NCBI GenBank assembly: GCA_947168065.1
Contig: CAMVKH010000003.1
Coordinates: 1 to 64,000, forward strand
Direction of reading: 5' to 3'
DNA: 64,000 nt
Source: an uncultured Bacteroidales bacterium
GTDB taxonomy: Bacteria > Bacteroidota > Bacteroidia > Bacteroidales > UBA932
Shown here: in pieces, positions 40,825 through 49,651 of the stretch
Layout of the letters: each line of letters opens with the position of its first letter
Numbering within the stretch: position 1 is the stretch's first letter
The notes under the pieces: model-generated
Told to the model about the DNA's origin: nothing
The model's database searches: none
The model's input: the letters and a program-made list of their open reading frames with translations, nothing else
Position numbers and translations under genes: made by a program

Positions 40825-42788
40825 TGCTCGCGCTGCTCCTGACGCTTCTGCTCCAGACGCCCGACACGACGGAAGTCCTGAAAGGCTCGGTGGTGACCGC
40901 TTACCGGCAGCCCGACAAGGTCATTCCGGCCCAGGCGCTGCAGGGCGAACAGCTCCAGCGCCTCAACGCCCTGTCTGTGGCCGATGCCATCCGCTATTTC
41001 TCAGGTGTGCAGATCAAGGATTACGGCGGTATCGGAGGCCTGAAAACCATCAACGTCCGCAGCATGGGCACCCAGCACGTGGGCGTCTTCTACGACGGCA
41101 TCCAGCTGGGCAACGCCCAGAACGGCCAGATCGACCTGGGCAAATACTCGCTCGAGAACATGGAGTCGGTGACGCTCTACAATGGGCAGAAGGGAACGGC
41201 CGTGCAGTCGGCCAAGGACTACGCTTCGGCCAGCGCCGTCTATCTCCGCACCCGCACGCCGGTTTTCCAAGACGGTCGCCGCACCAATCTCAAGGCCACG
41301 CTCGCAGGAGGTTCGTTCGGTACCGTCAACCCTTCGGTGTTATGGGAACAGAAACTGGGGGAGAAGGTCTCGAACTCCTTCAACGCGGAATATCTCTATA
41401 CCACAGGAAAATACAAGTTCACCTACCGCAAGCTGAACGGTTACGACACCACGGCTGTGCGGCAGAACGGCGATGTGCGGGCCCTCCGCATCGAGGAAGG
41501 TCTCCACGGACGCATCCCGGACGGAAACTGGAAATTGAAACTCTATTTCTACGATTCGGAGCGTGGCTATCCGGGTGCGTTCGTGCGCGAGGAACCGGGC
41601 AAGTTCCGGCATGAAGACCGGCAGTGGGACACCGACTTCTTCGCACAGGGATCCATTTACAAAGAGCTGGGAGACTGGCACTTGAACGCCAGTTTCAAGT
41701 ATGCCTACGACTACCTGCACTATCGCTCCGACCCACGGTTGGACGTCTCCACGATGTATGTGGACAACCGCTACCGGCAGCAGGAAGCCTATGCTTCGGT
41801 TGCGCAGGAATACAAGATTACGAACTGGTGGGACGTAGATCTGGCTGTCGACTACCAGTTCAACACGCTCGACGCCGACCTGATCAACTTCGTGTACCCC
41901 TCCCGGCACACGGTCCTCTCCGCTTTGTCCTCTTCTCTGCGCTGGGAAAAACTCAAGCTGCAGGGGAGCCTGCTCTACACCTTCGTGGACGACAAGGCGC
42001 GCGAAGCCGGCGCGGCGGCGGAAAGCCGGCACCACTGGACCCCGACCGCGGTGCTGCAGCTGATCCCTTTCCGCGACAAGAACCTCTCCTTCCGGGCCTT
42101 CTACAAACGCATTTTCCGGATGCCCACGCTCAACGACCTCTACTACACCTTCATCGGGAACAAGTACCTCAAGCCCGAATTCACCACCCAGTACGATGCG
42201 GGTCTGACCTGGGACAAGAACTGGGCGCGCGGCCTCTTCCGCAGGGTCGAACTCACGGTCGACGCTTATTACAACGAAGTGGAGAACAAGATCATCGCTA
42301 CGCCCGCATCCAACCAGTTCCAGTGGACGATGGTCAATCTGGGTCTTGTCCGGATCCGGGGCGTCGACGCAGCCGTCGGCACCCAGCTGGCACTGGGCCC
42401 CGTGACCACCAGCGTGCGCCTGACCTACACCTACCAGAAAGCGCAGGACTTCACCGATCCGTCCAGCCCCTGGTACGGCGGACAGATTCCCTACATCCCC
42501 TGGCACAGCGGCTCGGCCGTAGCGGGCTTCGACTGGAAAGGCTGGCATCTGAACTACAGCTTCATCTATACGGGGGAGCGGTACGAAGCGGTGGCCAACA
42601 TCCCGGAGAATTACGCCCAGCCCTGGTACACCAGCGACTTGTCACTTTCCCGCGAGTTCCCGCTCGGCGCCCACAGCCTGAAGGGCACGCTCGAGGTCAA
42701 CAATCTTTTCAACCAGCAATACGAAGTTGTGCAGTGTTATCCGATGCCGGGAACGAATTTTCGATTAATTTTGTCGTGGATTCTCTAG
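40821..42788 (+). CDS. btuB: TonB-dependent cobalamin receptor
   Basis: The protein has 655 residues. A short signal peptide (MMLALLLTLLLQTPD) is followed by the plug domain (ALQGEQLQRLNALSVADAIRYFSGVQIKDYGG; INVRSMGTQHVGVFYDGIQLGNAQNGQIDLG). The rest is a 22-strand barrel that ends in the hydrophobic strand TNFRLILSWIL. It imports its ligand across the outer membrane with TonB energy. The riboswitch, the neighbouring propeller lipoprotein and BtuFCD identify the substrate as a corrinoid. No N-terminal carboxypeptidase-like domain is present, as usual for BtuB rather than SusC. Confidence 0.88.
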   Translation: MMLALLLTLLLQTPDTTEVLKGSVVTAYRQPDKVIPAQALQGEQLQRLNALSVADAIRYFSGVQIKDYGGIGGLKTINVRSMGTQHVGVFYDGIQLGNAQNGQIDLGKYSLENMESVTLYNGQKGTAVQSAKDYASASAVYLRTRTPVFQDGRRTNLKATLAGGSFGTVNPSVLWEQKLGEKVSNSFNAEYLYTTGKYKFTYRKLNGYDTTAVRQNGDVRALRIEEGLHGRIPDGNWKLKLYFYDSERGYPGAFVREEPGKFRHEDRQWDTDFFAQGSIYKELGDWHLNASFKYAYDYLHYRSDPRLDVSTMYVDNRYRQQEAYASVAQEYKITNWWDVDLAVDYQFNTLDADLINFVYPSRHTVLSALSSSLRWEKLKLQGSLLYTFVDDKAREAGAAAESRHHWTPTAVLQLIPFRDKNLSFRAFYKRIFRMPTLNDLYYTFIGNKYLKPEFTTQYDAGLTWDKNWARGLFRRVELTVDAYYNEVENKIIATPASNQFQWTMVNLGLVRIRGVDAAVGTQLALGPVTTSVRLTYTYQKAQDFTDPSSPWYGGQIPYIPWHSGSAVAGFDWKGWHLNYSFIYTGERYEAVANIPENYAQPWYTSDLSLSREFPLGAHSLKGTLEVNNLFNQQYEVVQCYPMPGTNFRLILSWIL

Positions 42789-42792
42789 AAAC

Positions 42793-43935
42793 ATGAAACA
42801 AACGATCATTACCCTTCTGCTCGTTGCGGCCTGCCTGACGGCCTGCCGGGTACCCGACGACATCATTCCTTCCACGCAGACCAGTGTAGGCGGCGGGGAT
42901 GCCGGCGACATCGCGGGCTTTTACTTGCTCAACGAAGGAAATATGGGCAGCAACAAGTGTACGCTCGATTATTACGATTATCAGAGCGGCATCTACATCA
43001 AGAACATCTTCGCCGAGCGCAACCCCGGTGTCGTCCAGGAACTGGGCGACGTGGGCAACGACCTGGCCATCTACGGCAGCAAGCTGTGGGCGGTAGTCAA
43101 CTGCTCGAATCTCGTGGAAGTGATGGATGCGTCGACCGCCCGGCACATCGGCCAGATTTCGATTCCGAACTGCCGGTATATCACCTTCAAGGACGGCTAC
43201 GCCTATGTCAGTTCGTATGCGGGCCCCGTGGAAACGGATCCCAACTACCGGCTCGGTTATGTCGCCCGGATCGACACGACGACCCTTCAGGTGAAGGACA
43301 CCTGCGTCGTGGGCTATCAGCCTGAAGAGATGGTCATCGTCGGCGACAAACTCTATGTGGCCAACTCCGGCGGCTATCGCGTGCCCGATTACGACCATAC
43401 CGTTTCGGTCATCGACCTGAATTCCTTCAAGGAACTCACCAAGATCGACGTGGCCCCCAACCTTCACCGCATGGAACTCGACGCCTACGGCAACCTCTGG
43501 GTCTCCAGCCGCGGCGACTACTATGACATACAGCCGATGGTCTTCATCATCAACACGGAAGCAGATTGCGTCATCGATCAGATGGATCTGCTCGCCTGTT
43601 CCGATATGACCCTCTGCGGCGACTCGCTCTATGTGTATAGCAACGCCTGGAACAACTTCACCCAGTCCAGCGATATCAGCTACGCCATCGTCGATGTCAA
43701 GGAGCGCCGGATCGTCACCCGCCACTTCATCACCGACGGAACGGAAGAATGGTTCCAGAATCCTTACGGCATCGCCGTCAACCCCAACACCCACGAAATC
43801 TTCGTGACCGACGCCCGCGACTACATCACGCCGGGCAAGGTCTATTGCTACTCGCCTGAAGGAAGGCTCAAATGGAGCGCGAACACCGGTGACATCCCGT
43901 CCCGTATCGTATTTACCCATACTCCTTTACGATGA
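42793..43935 (+). CDS. btuG: Beta-propeller lipoprotein, BtuG-like partner of BtuB
   Basis: The protein has 380 residues. The signal peptide ends LLVAACLTAC (lipobox). YncE/DUF5074-type propeller repeats follow: DLAIYGSKLWAVVNCSNLVEVMDASTARHI, YQPEEMVIVGDKLYVANSGGYR, DYDHTVSVIDLNSFKELTKIDV, NPYGIAVNPNTHEIFVTDARDY. It lies 4 bases after btuB and overlaps btuF. BtuG proteins sit on the outer surface over BtuB and pass B12 to it with very high affinity. The family and context agree; binding itself is inferred. Confidence 0.82.
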   Translation: MKQTIITLLLVAACLTACRVPDDIIPSTQTSVGGGDAGDIAGFYLLNEGNMGSNKCTLDYYDYQSGIYIKNIFAERNPGVVQELGDVGNDLAIYGSKLWAVVNCSNLVEVMDASTARHIGQISIPNCRYITFKDGYAYVSSYAGPVETDPNYRLGYVARIDTTTLQVKDTCVVGYQPEEMVIVGDKLYVANSGGYRVPDYDHTVSVIDLNSFKELTKIDVAPNLHRMELDAYGNLWVSSRGDYYDIQPMVFIINTEADCVIDQMDLLACSDMTLCGDSLYVYSNAWNNFTQSSDISYAIVDVKERRIVTRHFITDGTEEWFQNPYGIAVNPNTHEIFVTDARDYITPGKVYCYSPEGRLKWSANTGDIPSRIVFTHTPLR

Positions 43936-45071
43936 GACGAACCCGGACGGTTTCCTGCGCACTGCTGATGTTTCTGCTGCTGGCGCTTTCCGGCTGCGGG
44001 CCGCGCCAGGCCGCACACGAGCGCCAGGCCCTTTCCGCCGATACCGTCCGTTTTGCGCGGAATCTCCGCATCGAATACTTCGACGATTACGTATCGGTCC
44101 GCATCCGCGACCCGTGGGATACGCTCCGGCAGCGGCAGCACTATGTGCTGATCGACCGCAACAAGCCCCGGCCCGAAAAGCTGCCTGCCGACGGTACGCT
44201 GATCCGCATCCCCGTCGAAAAGGCCGTCATCTATACCTCCGTCCACACGGCCATTGCCGAACAGCTCGGCGCGCTCGACAGGGTATGCGGCGTCTGTGAG
44301 CCGGAGTACATCACCTCACCCGAAGTGCTCGGGCGCATCGCGGAAGGCCGCATCGCAGACCTGGGCGTGTCCACTTCGCCTAATGTGGAGAAAATCATCG
44401 ACATCGGTACCGAGATGATCATCGCCTCGCCTTTCGAGAACAGCGGCTACGGCTCCGCCGAAAAGCTCGGCATCCCCATCGTCGAGGCCGCCGATTATAT
44501 GGAGAACCATCCGCTGGGACGCACGGAGTGGGTGCTGTTCTACGGGCTGCTGCTGGGCAAGCGGGAAGAAGCCGAGCGCGTGTTCGACGCCACTGTCCGG
44601 CATTACGAAGAACTCAAGACGCTGGCCGCCGGCGCGGCGACCCGTCCTACCGTGCTGCTGGAACGCAAGTACGGCGCCTCCTGGGCCGTCCCTTCCGGCG
44701 GCAGCTACATCGGCGTGATGCACGCCGACGCCGGCGCCGACTATGTCTTCCGGGCATATCCCGGCGCCCGGAGCGTCCATCTCACCTTCGAGGAAGTTTA
44801 TGACCGCGCTGCCGGCGTCGATTGCTGGTTTATGAAGTACGACACCCGCACACCTTTGACTTACAAGCTCTTACAGGAGGAATACGCCCCCTACGCCAAT
44901 TTCCGTCCCTGGAAGGAGCGGCGCATCTTCACCTGCAACACCATCACCTCGACCTATTACGACGACATCACCCTGCATCCCGACCTGGTGCTCGAAGACC
45001 TGATCGCCCTCTATCATCCCGACCTGTTGCCTGGACACAAGCAGCGTTATTATTTCCCGATGGATGAGTAA
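43932..45071 (+). CDS. btuF: Cobalamin ABC transporter substrate-binding lipoprotein
   Basis: The protein has 379 residues. MRRTRTVSCALLMFLLLALSGC has a lipobox. The mature part is a periplasmic-binding-protein fold of the FecB/BtuF class: HTAIAEQLGALDRVCGVCEPEYI, GVSTSPNVEKIIDIGTEMIIASPFENSG, and the long linker helix region. It would deliver corrinoids from the periplasm to BtuC. It overlaps the upstream gene by 4 bases and the permease by 8. FecB-class iron-siderophore binders look similar; the riboswitch favours B12. Confidence 0.87.
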   Translation: MRRTRTVSCALLMFLLLALSGCGPRQAAHERQALSADTVRFARNLRIEYFDDYVSVRIRDPWDTLRQRQHYVLIDRNKPRPEKLPADGTLIRIPVEKAVIYTSVHTAIAEQLGALDRVCGVCEPEYITSPEVLGRIAEGRIADLGVSTSPNVEKIIDIGTEMIIASPFENSGYGSAEKLGIPIVEAADYMENHPLGRTEWVLFYGLLLGKREEAERVFDATVRHYEELKTLAAGAATRPTVLLERKYGASWAVPSGGSYIGVMHADAGADYVFRAYPGARSVHLTFEEVYDRAAGVDCWFMKYDTRTPLTYKLLQEEYAPYANFRPWKERRIFTCNTITSTYYDDITLHPDLVLEDLIALYHPDLLPGHKQRYYFPMDE

Positions 45072-46071
45072 GCAGGCACATCGTTGGATCTATCCGGCGC
45101 TTTTGCTGGCGCTCGTGACGCTGTTCTTCCTGGGACTGGTCCACGGGGCGGTGCGCATTCCGCTGCGCGACGTGCTGCAGATCCTTTTCGGATCGTACGA
45201 AGGCCGCGAAGCCTGGCGGCATATCGTGCTGGAATCGCGCCTGCCGCAGACCGTCACGGCCCTGCTCGCGGGCAGCTCGCTGGCCGTCAGCGGCCTGATG
45301 CTGCAGACGCTCTTCAAGAACCCGCTGGCCGGCCCGTCGATCCTGGGTATCAGCGACGGCGCCAACTTGGGTGTAGCCATCGCCATGATCTATTTCGGGG
45401 CAGCCAGTTACCTGACCACCATCGTGGCCGCCTTCATCGGCGCCGCCGTTGTGCTGCTGATCATCCTCGGCTTTTCCCGCAAGGTATCGAGCAACGTGAT
45501 GCTGCTGATTATCGGTATCATGGTAGGTTATCTGGCCTCGTCGGTCATCTCGATCCTCAACTACCACGCCTCGGCAGACAAGGTCCACCAATATGTGATG
45601 TGGGGAATGGGCGACTTCAGCGGCGTGTCGCTGGGCAAACTTCCCTGGCTGGCGGGCTTCTCGCTGGCGGGACTGGCCGCCTCGCTGCTGCTCATCAAGC
45701 CGCTCAACGCGCTGCTGCTCGGCGAATCCTACGCCACGAACCTCGGCGTCAACGTCCGCCGCGCCCGGGTGCTGATCCTGATCTGCACCGGCGTGCTTAC
45801 GGCCGTCGTCACAGCCTTCTGCGGTCCCGTCTCCTTCATCGGCCTGGCCGTACCGCACATCGCGCGCCTGCTGCTGGGCAGCGCCAACCACCGGCACCTG
45901 CTGCCCGTCACCCTGCTGGCCGGATCCTGCATCGCCCTGCTCTGCAGCATCCTGACCGTGCTGCCGGGTTCAGGCAACCTGCTGCCGCTGAGCGCCATCA
46001 CGCCCATCGTCGGCGCCCCGGTCATCATCTACGTCATCGTCAACCGCAGGAATATCCACTATTTCAACTGA
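45064..46071 (+). CDS. btuC: Cobalamin ABC transporter permease (FecCD family)
   Basis: The protein has 335 residues and about ten membrane helices, the FecCD/BtuC topology. Conserved segments include LRLPQTVTALLAGSSLAVSGLMLQTLFKNPLAGPSILGIS-like sequence, MWGMGDFSG, GVNVRRARVL (cytoplasmic coupling region), FCGPVSFIGLAVPHIARLLLG, and NRRNIHYF at the end. It forms the homodimeric channel of the importer. It starts within btuF and is followed after 5 bases by the ATPase gene. Confidence 0.9.
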   Translation: MSKQAHRWIYPALLLALVTLFFLGLVHGAVRIPLRDVLQILFGSYEGREAWRHIVLESRLPQTVTALLAGSSLAVSGLMLQTLFKNPLAGPSILGISDGANLGVAIAMIYFGAASYLTTIVAAFIGAAVVLLIILGFSRKVSSNVMLLIIGIMVGYLASSVISILNYHASADKVHQYVMWGMGDFSGVSLGKLPWLAGFSLAGLAASLLLIKPLNALLLGESYATNLGVNVRRARVLILICTGVLTAVVTAFCGPVSFIGLAVPHIARLLLGSANHRHLLPVTLLAGSCIALLCSILTVLPGSGNLLPLSAITPIVGAPVIIYVIVNRRNIHYFN

Positions 46072-46076
46072 GTTCC

Positions 46077-46919
46077 ATGGAAAAACGCCCCGTCATCGAA
46101 ACCCGCTCGCTCTCAATCGGCTACACCGGCCGGGGCGGACGGCATACGGTGCATCCGGGGCTGGACCTGCAACTCTTCCCGGGCGAACTGACCTGCCTGC
46201 TGGGTCGCAACGGCGCCGGCAAGTCCACCCTGCTTAAGACGCTCTGCGGACTCCTGGCGCCCCTGGACGGAGAAGTGCGCATCGACGGCCGACCGCTGCG
46301 TGACTACTCGCCCGAACAGCTTTCCGCCCGCGTTGGAGTCGTGCTGACGGAGCGCACCCAGGCCGGCGGCATCAGCGTCTACGACCTGGTTTCCTTGGGC
46401 CGCTATCCGCATACCGGCTTTTTCGGAACCCTGCGGGAGAAAGACCACGCAGCCGTCCGCGCCGCCCTGGAAGCGGTCGGCATCGCGCACAAGGCCGAAA
46501 GCCACGTGGCTGAACTCAGCGACGGCGAACGCCAGAAAGCCTTCATCGCCAAAGCCCTGGCCCAGGAATGCCCCATCATCCTGCTCGACGAGCCTACGGC
46601 TTTCCTCGACGTCACCAGCCGCCTCGAGACCATGCTCTCGCTCCGCCGCCTGGCCCACGAGGCCGGAAAAGCCGTCCTGCTCTCCACCCACGACCTCGAT
46701 ACCGCCCTCCAGACCGCCGACCGACTCTGGCTCCTCCCCGCCATCTCCCCCGAAGGATCTGCCACTCCCAACAGCTCTGCCGCCTCTGATGGCTCCACCT
46801 CTCCCCTGATCTGCGGCGCCCCCGACTCCCTCATCGCCGACGGCTCCCTCGAACGCTTCTTCGGCAACGACACCCTCCGCTTCGACCCCGTCACCCGCCG
46901 GCTCGTTGCCCGGAAATAG
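46077..46919 (+). CDS. btuD: Cobalamin ABC transporter ATPase
   Basis: The protein has 280 residues. Walker A is GRNGAGKST (about 43-51), the signature LSDGERQKAFIAKAL (about 145), Walker B CPIILLDEPTAFLD, and the switch His in LLSTHDLDT. It powers import through BtuC. An insertion rich in Ser, Pro and Ala (SPEGSATPNSSAASDGSTSP) lies before the last 40 residues and is unusual for the family. The start MEKRPVIETRSLSIGY follows the btuC stop by 5 bases. The gene ends the B12 operon. Confidence 0.9.
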   Translation: MEKRPVIETRSLSIGYTGRGGRHTVHPGLDLQLFPGELTCLLGRNGAGKSTLLKTLCGLLAPLDGEVRIDGRPLRDYSPEQLSARVGVVLTERTQAGGISVYDLVSLGRYPHTGFFGTLREKDHAAVRAALEAVGIAHKAESHVAELSDGERQKAFIAKALAQECPIILLDEPTAFLDVTSRLETMLSLRRLAHEAGKAVLLSTHDLDTALQTADRLWLLPAISPEGSATPNSSAASDGSTSPLICGAPDSLIADGSLERFFGNDTLRFDPVTRRLVARK

Positions 46920-46941
46920 AATGGCCTACACGGTGTCCCAC

Positions 46942-46969
46942 AAAAAAAAGCCGGCCCCAAAGCCGGCTT
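46942..46969 (-). terminator. Terminator between btuD and secG
   Basis: The hairpin AAGCCGGC/GCCGGCTT is preceded on the plus strand by eight A, which is a T run for the minus strand. It is a good terminator for the secG transcript and a weaker one for btuD. Confidence 0.75.
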
Positions 46970-47003
46970 CTCAATTTGAAGCGCTCTCGCTGTCGATACT
47001 CTC

Positions 47004-47342
47004 CTAGTTATTCTCGCCGTCGGTCGGAAGGGCGCTGGGGATTTCCGGGATGCCTTCCACGGGAACCGTCTGTTCGATCTGGTTCTTGATGTTGGAGTGG
47101 CGGCTGCTGCGCTCGGGAATCACGAAGGTGGCTACGACGCTCAGGACGATGATGGCGATGGCCAGGGTCCAGGTCGCTTTCTCGAGGAAGTCGGCGGTCT
47201 GACGGACGCCGAAGGTCTGGTTGCCGGCTGCGAAGTTGGCGGCCAGTCCGCCTCCCTTGGAGTTCTGGAGAAGGACGACGATCGTCAGGAGGATACTCGC
47301 AATCACGATGATGATGGAGAGTGTGATATACGCTGCTTGCAT
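47004..47342 (-). CDS. secG: Preprotein translocase subunit SecG
   Basis: The 112-residue protein has two membrane helices (ITLSIIIVIASILLTIVVLLQ and ATWTLAIAIIVLSVVATFVI) joined by the conserved loop NSKGGGLAANFAAGNQTFGVRQTADFLEK. This is the SecG signature. It is an auxiliary subunit of SecYEG that speeds protein export. The hydrophilic Pro/Glu tail is typical for Bacteroidota. It is the last gene of a four-gene minus-strand operon with lptE. Confidence 0.95.
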   Translation of the reverse strand: MQAAYITLSIIIVIASILLTIVVLLQNSKGGGLAANFAAGNQTFGVRQTADFLEKATWTLAIAIIVLSVVATFVIPERSSRHSNIKNQIEQTVPVEGIPEIPSALPTDGENN

Positions 47343-47346
47343 GGTT

Positions 47347-47889
47347 TTATTGTTTTTTTTCTTTTACTTTTTCGATAAGAGTCGCAAAATAAGCACTTTT
47401 TTCTGGAAATAACAAAATTAGTTTCTTGTAAATGTCTATGGATCGTTGATAAAGCTCCTGTTCAGCGTAGATCCGGGCCAGCGTTTCGCTGACCAGCGTC
47501 TTGTCGGCGTCCACCTCTTCGGCCACGGCCGGGGCGTATTCCTCGCTGCCCGCACGGGCGCCGAAGACCGGCGTGGTGACGGAAAAACCTTCCTGTTCCA
47601 GCCGCTCGAAATCTTCCTTGCCGAAATAATCGCCCCCCACCACATAGTACTGGGGACGCGCAGGACGGGCAGCCACAGGCTCTTCCGCCACGGGAACCTT
47701 GCCCGTAAGCAGACGGAACACTTCATCGCGGGAGAGGAAGAAGATGGCATCGCGGCCGACGGCACGGCGGAGCGCTGCTTCGTCACCGCCCTGCCGGGCG
47801 ATCGCCTCGCGACGCGCCACGGTAAACCACGGGTGGTCTTCCAGCAGCTGCTGCAGTTCGGTGGATGTGATCCGGCTCAGGTCTACCAT
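47347..47889 (-). CDS. TPR-like conserved protein between lptE and secG
   Basis: The protein has 180 residues with no signal peptide. The N-terminal region (LSRITSTELQQLLEDHPWFTVARREAI) and the C-terminal helices (KTLVSETLARIYAEQELYQRSIDIYKKLILLFPEKSAYFATLIEKVKE) match the short TPR-like proteins found between lptE and secG in Bacteroidota. The middle is a variable linker. The C-terminal helix pair looks like one TPR unit for protein contacts. Its function is not established. It overlaps lptE by 7 bases. Confidence 0.75.
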   Translation of the reverse strand: MVDLSRITSTELQQLLEDHPWFTVARREAIARQGGDEAALRRAVGRDAIFFLSRDEVFRLLTGKVPVAEEPVAARPARPQYYVVGGDYFGKEDFERLEQEGFSVTTPVFGARAGSEEYAPAVAEEVDADKTLVSETLARIYAEQELYQRSIDIYKKLILLFPEKSAYFATLIEKVKEKKQ

Positions 47890-48398
47890 TGTGCGACGGT
47901 TGCGTTGAAGATGTCTTCGGCCAGTTTCTTGACGATGGTCTCGCAGAGCTGTCCCTCCACCATGTCGAGGGGATTGTTGGAATCGTAGTCTTCGTAGGAG
48001 GCGAAAGACTGCTCCAGATTGTCCTCCTCGTGGAGCTTGTTCTCGAAATGGACCTTGCAGGTGACGGTCAGGCGGTTCATGGCGGCCACTTCATCGGCCG
48101 TCACGGCCGTGGCCCGCACGTCGTAGGAGTCAATCGACACTTCCAGGACCAGATGTCCGTCTTCTTCGTCGACCACCTGCTCCAGTTTGGTGAGTTTGCG
48201 GAATTTGTCGTTGAGCTCCTCGGTCAGCTGGTTGGCCAGGGCCGGGTTGACCTTGGTCGCCTTGTTGACCACCGGCTTGATGCAGATGGTTTTCACATCA
48301 GCCTGGATCGAGGTGCCGCTGAAGGTATAGATGCCGCAGCCTCCGGTCAGGGCGAAGACTGCCGTCAGGATGAGCAGGATGCGGGAGAGCCGTTTCAT
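47883..48398 (-). CDS. lptE: LPS-assembly lipoprotein LptE
   Basis: The protein has 171 residues. The N-terminus ends TGGCGIYTFSGTSI, a lipobox followed by the GIYSFSG-type motif typical of Bacteroidota LptE. The mature part, with TICIKPVVNKATKVNPALANQLTEELNDKF and a C-terminal helix QLCETIVKKLAEDIFNATVAQW, fits the family. LptE plugs the LptD barrel that places LPS in the outer leaflet. It overlaps the upstream regulator gene by 4 bases. Confidence 0.88.
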   Translation of the reverse strand: MKRLSRILLILTAVFALTGGCGIYTFSGTSIQADVKTICIKPVVNKATKVNPALANQLTEELNDKFRKLTKLEQVVDEEDGHLVLEVSIDSYDVRATAVTADEVAAMNRLTVTCKVHFENKLHEEDNLEQSFASYEDYDSNNPLDMVEGQLCETIVKKLAEDIFNATVAQW

Positions 48399-49561
48399 TG
48401 GATGCCGAGTTCTTTGATTTTGCGGTAAAGGGTGCGTTCCGAGATGCCGAGTTCTTCGGCGGCGGGCTTGCGGCGGCCGCCGTGCCGTTCCAGCGCCTTG
48501 CGGATGAGCTCCGCGCTGACGTCGTGGATTGAGGCGGGAGCGTCATGCACGGGATAGTTCTCTTCGTGCGGGACGGCGCTATGGACGTCTTCCGGGCTGA
48601 TCAGCAGATGACCCGACTGCTGCGGTTCAGCTTCATCCCTTTCGTCCGGCAGCTGTTCCAGCTGTGCCTTGATATGGTCGATGTCGCGCCGGAGCTGGTA
48701 GAGGATCTTGAAGATGATGTCGCGGTCGCTCAGGTAGTCGTTTCCGGCCTCGCCGGTCCGCACGGGGAGGTTCGAGGCGCCTTCGGAAGGAAGGTAGCGC
48801 GAGAGCACTTCGGCCGTGATGGTCCGGTTGGTCTCCAGCACGGAAATGCGGTTGGCCACGCTCTGCAGCTGGCGGATGTTGCCTGGCCAGCGGTAGGAGC
48901 GGAGCAGTTCCTGCGCCTCGGGCGTCAGCCGGACGGCGGGGACCATGTTCTTGTCGGCGAAATCCAGAGCGAACTTGCGGAACAGCAGGTTGATGTCGCC
49001 TTTACGTTCGCGCAGGGGCGGGATGGTGATCGGGACGGTGCAGAGCCGGTAATAGAGGTCTTCACGGAATTTGCCGTCACGGATGGCGTTCAGGAGATTG
49101 ACATTGGTGGCGGCGACCACGCGCACGTCGGTCTTCTGCACTTTGGCCGAACCGACTTTGATGAATTCACCTGTCTGCAGGACGCGGAGCAGACGCACCT
49201 GGGTGGAGAGCGGAAGTTCCGCCACTTCATCGAGGAAGAGCGTGCCGCCGTCGGCTTCTTCGAAATAGCCTTTGCGCGTCTCGATGGCGCCGGTGAAGGA
49301 GCCCTTCTCGTGTCCGAACAGTTCGGAATCGATGGTCCCTTCGGGGATGCCGCCGCAGTTCAGGGCGAGGTATGCTTTATGTTTGCGCGCGCTGTTCTGG
49401 TGGATGATCTGCGGAATGACCTCCTTGCCCGTACCGCTTTCACCCGTGACCAGGACGGACAGGTTGGTGGGGGCCACCTGACGGGCGATTTCGAGGGCAC
49501 GGTCGAGTTCGGGGTCGTTGCCGATGATACCGAAGCGCTGCTTGATCTGATTCAAATCCAT
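48395..49561 (-). CDS. Sigma-54-dependent transcriptional activator (AAA+ and Fis HTH)
   Basis: The protein has 388 residues starting MDLNQIKQRFGIIG. It has no N-terminal receiver or sensor domain. The AAA+ domain has Walker A GESGTGKE (40-47), the sigma-54 contact loop GSFTGA (87-92, a variant of GAFTGA), Walker B GGTLFLDE (105-112) and an RWPGNIRQL motif. The C-terminus is a Fis-type HTH (IRKALERHGGRRKPAAEELGISERTLYRKIKELGI). It should activate sigma-54 promoters constitutively or through partners. It heads the operon with lptE, a linkage common in Bacteroidota. The ATG is 5 bases after a -7 box. Confidence 0.92.
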   Translation of the reverse strand: MDLNQIKQRFGIIGNDPELDRALEIARQVAPTNLSVLVTGESGTGKEVIPQIIHQNSARKHKAYLALNCGGIPEGTIDSELFGHEKGSFTGAIETRKGYFEEADGGTLFLDEVAELPLSTQVRLLRVLQTGEFIKVGSAKVQKTDVRVVAATNVNLLNAIRDGKFREDLYYRLCTVPITIPPLRERKGDINLLFRKFALDFADKNMVPAVRLTPEAQELLRSYRWPGNIRQLQSVANRISVLETNRTITAEVLSRYLPSEGASNLPVRTGEAGNDYLSDRDIIFKILYQLRRDIDHIKAQLEQLPDERDEAEPQQSGHLLISPEDVHSAVPHEENYPVHDAPASIHDVSAELIRKALERHGGRRKPAAEELGISERTLYRKIKELGIQ

Positions 49562-49566
49562 ATTTG

Positions 49567-49574
49567 CAAAGTTA
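49567..49574 (-). promoter_or_regulatory. -7 box 5 bases before the activator start codon
   Basis: The minus strand reads TAACTTTG then CAAAT then ATG, so the transcript would have little or no leader. Confidence 0.55.
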
Positions 49575-49651
49575 GGAAAAAAAGCATACATTTGTATGAT
49601 AAACCGCAAAGGAAGACATACCGATAAAAATTCACAAATAAAGACGTTTTT

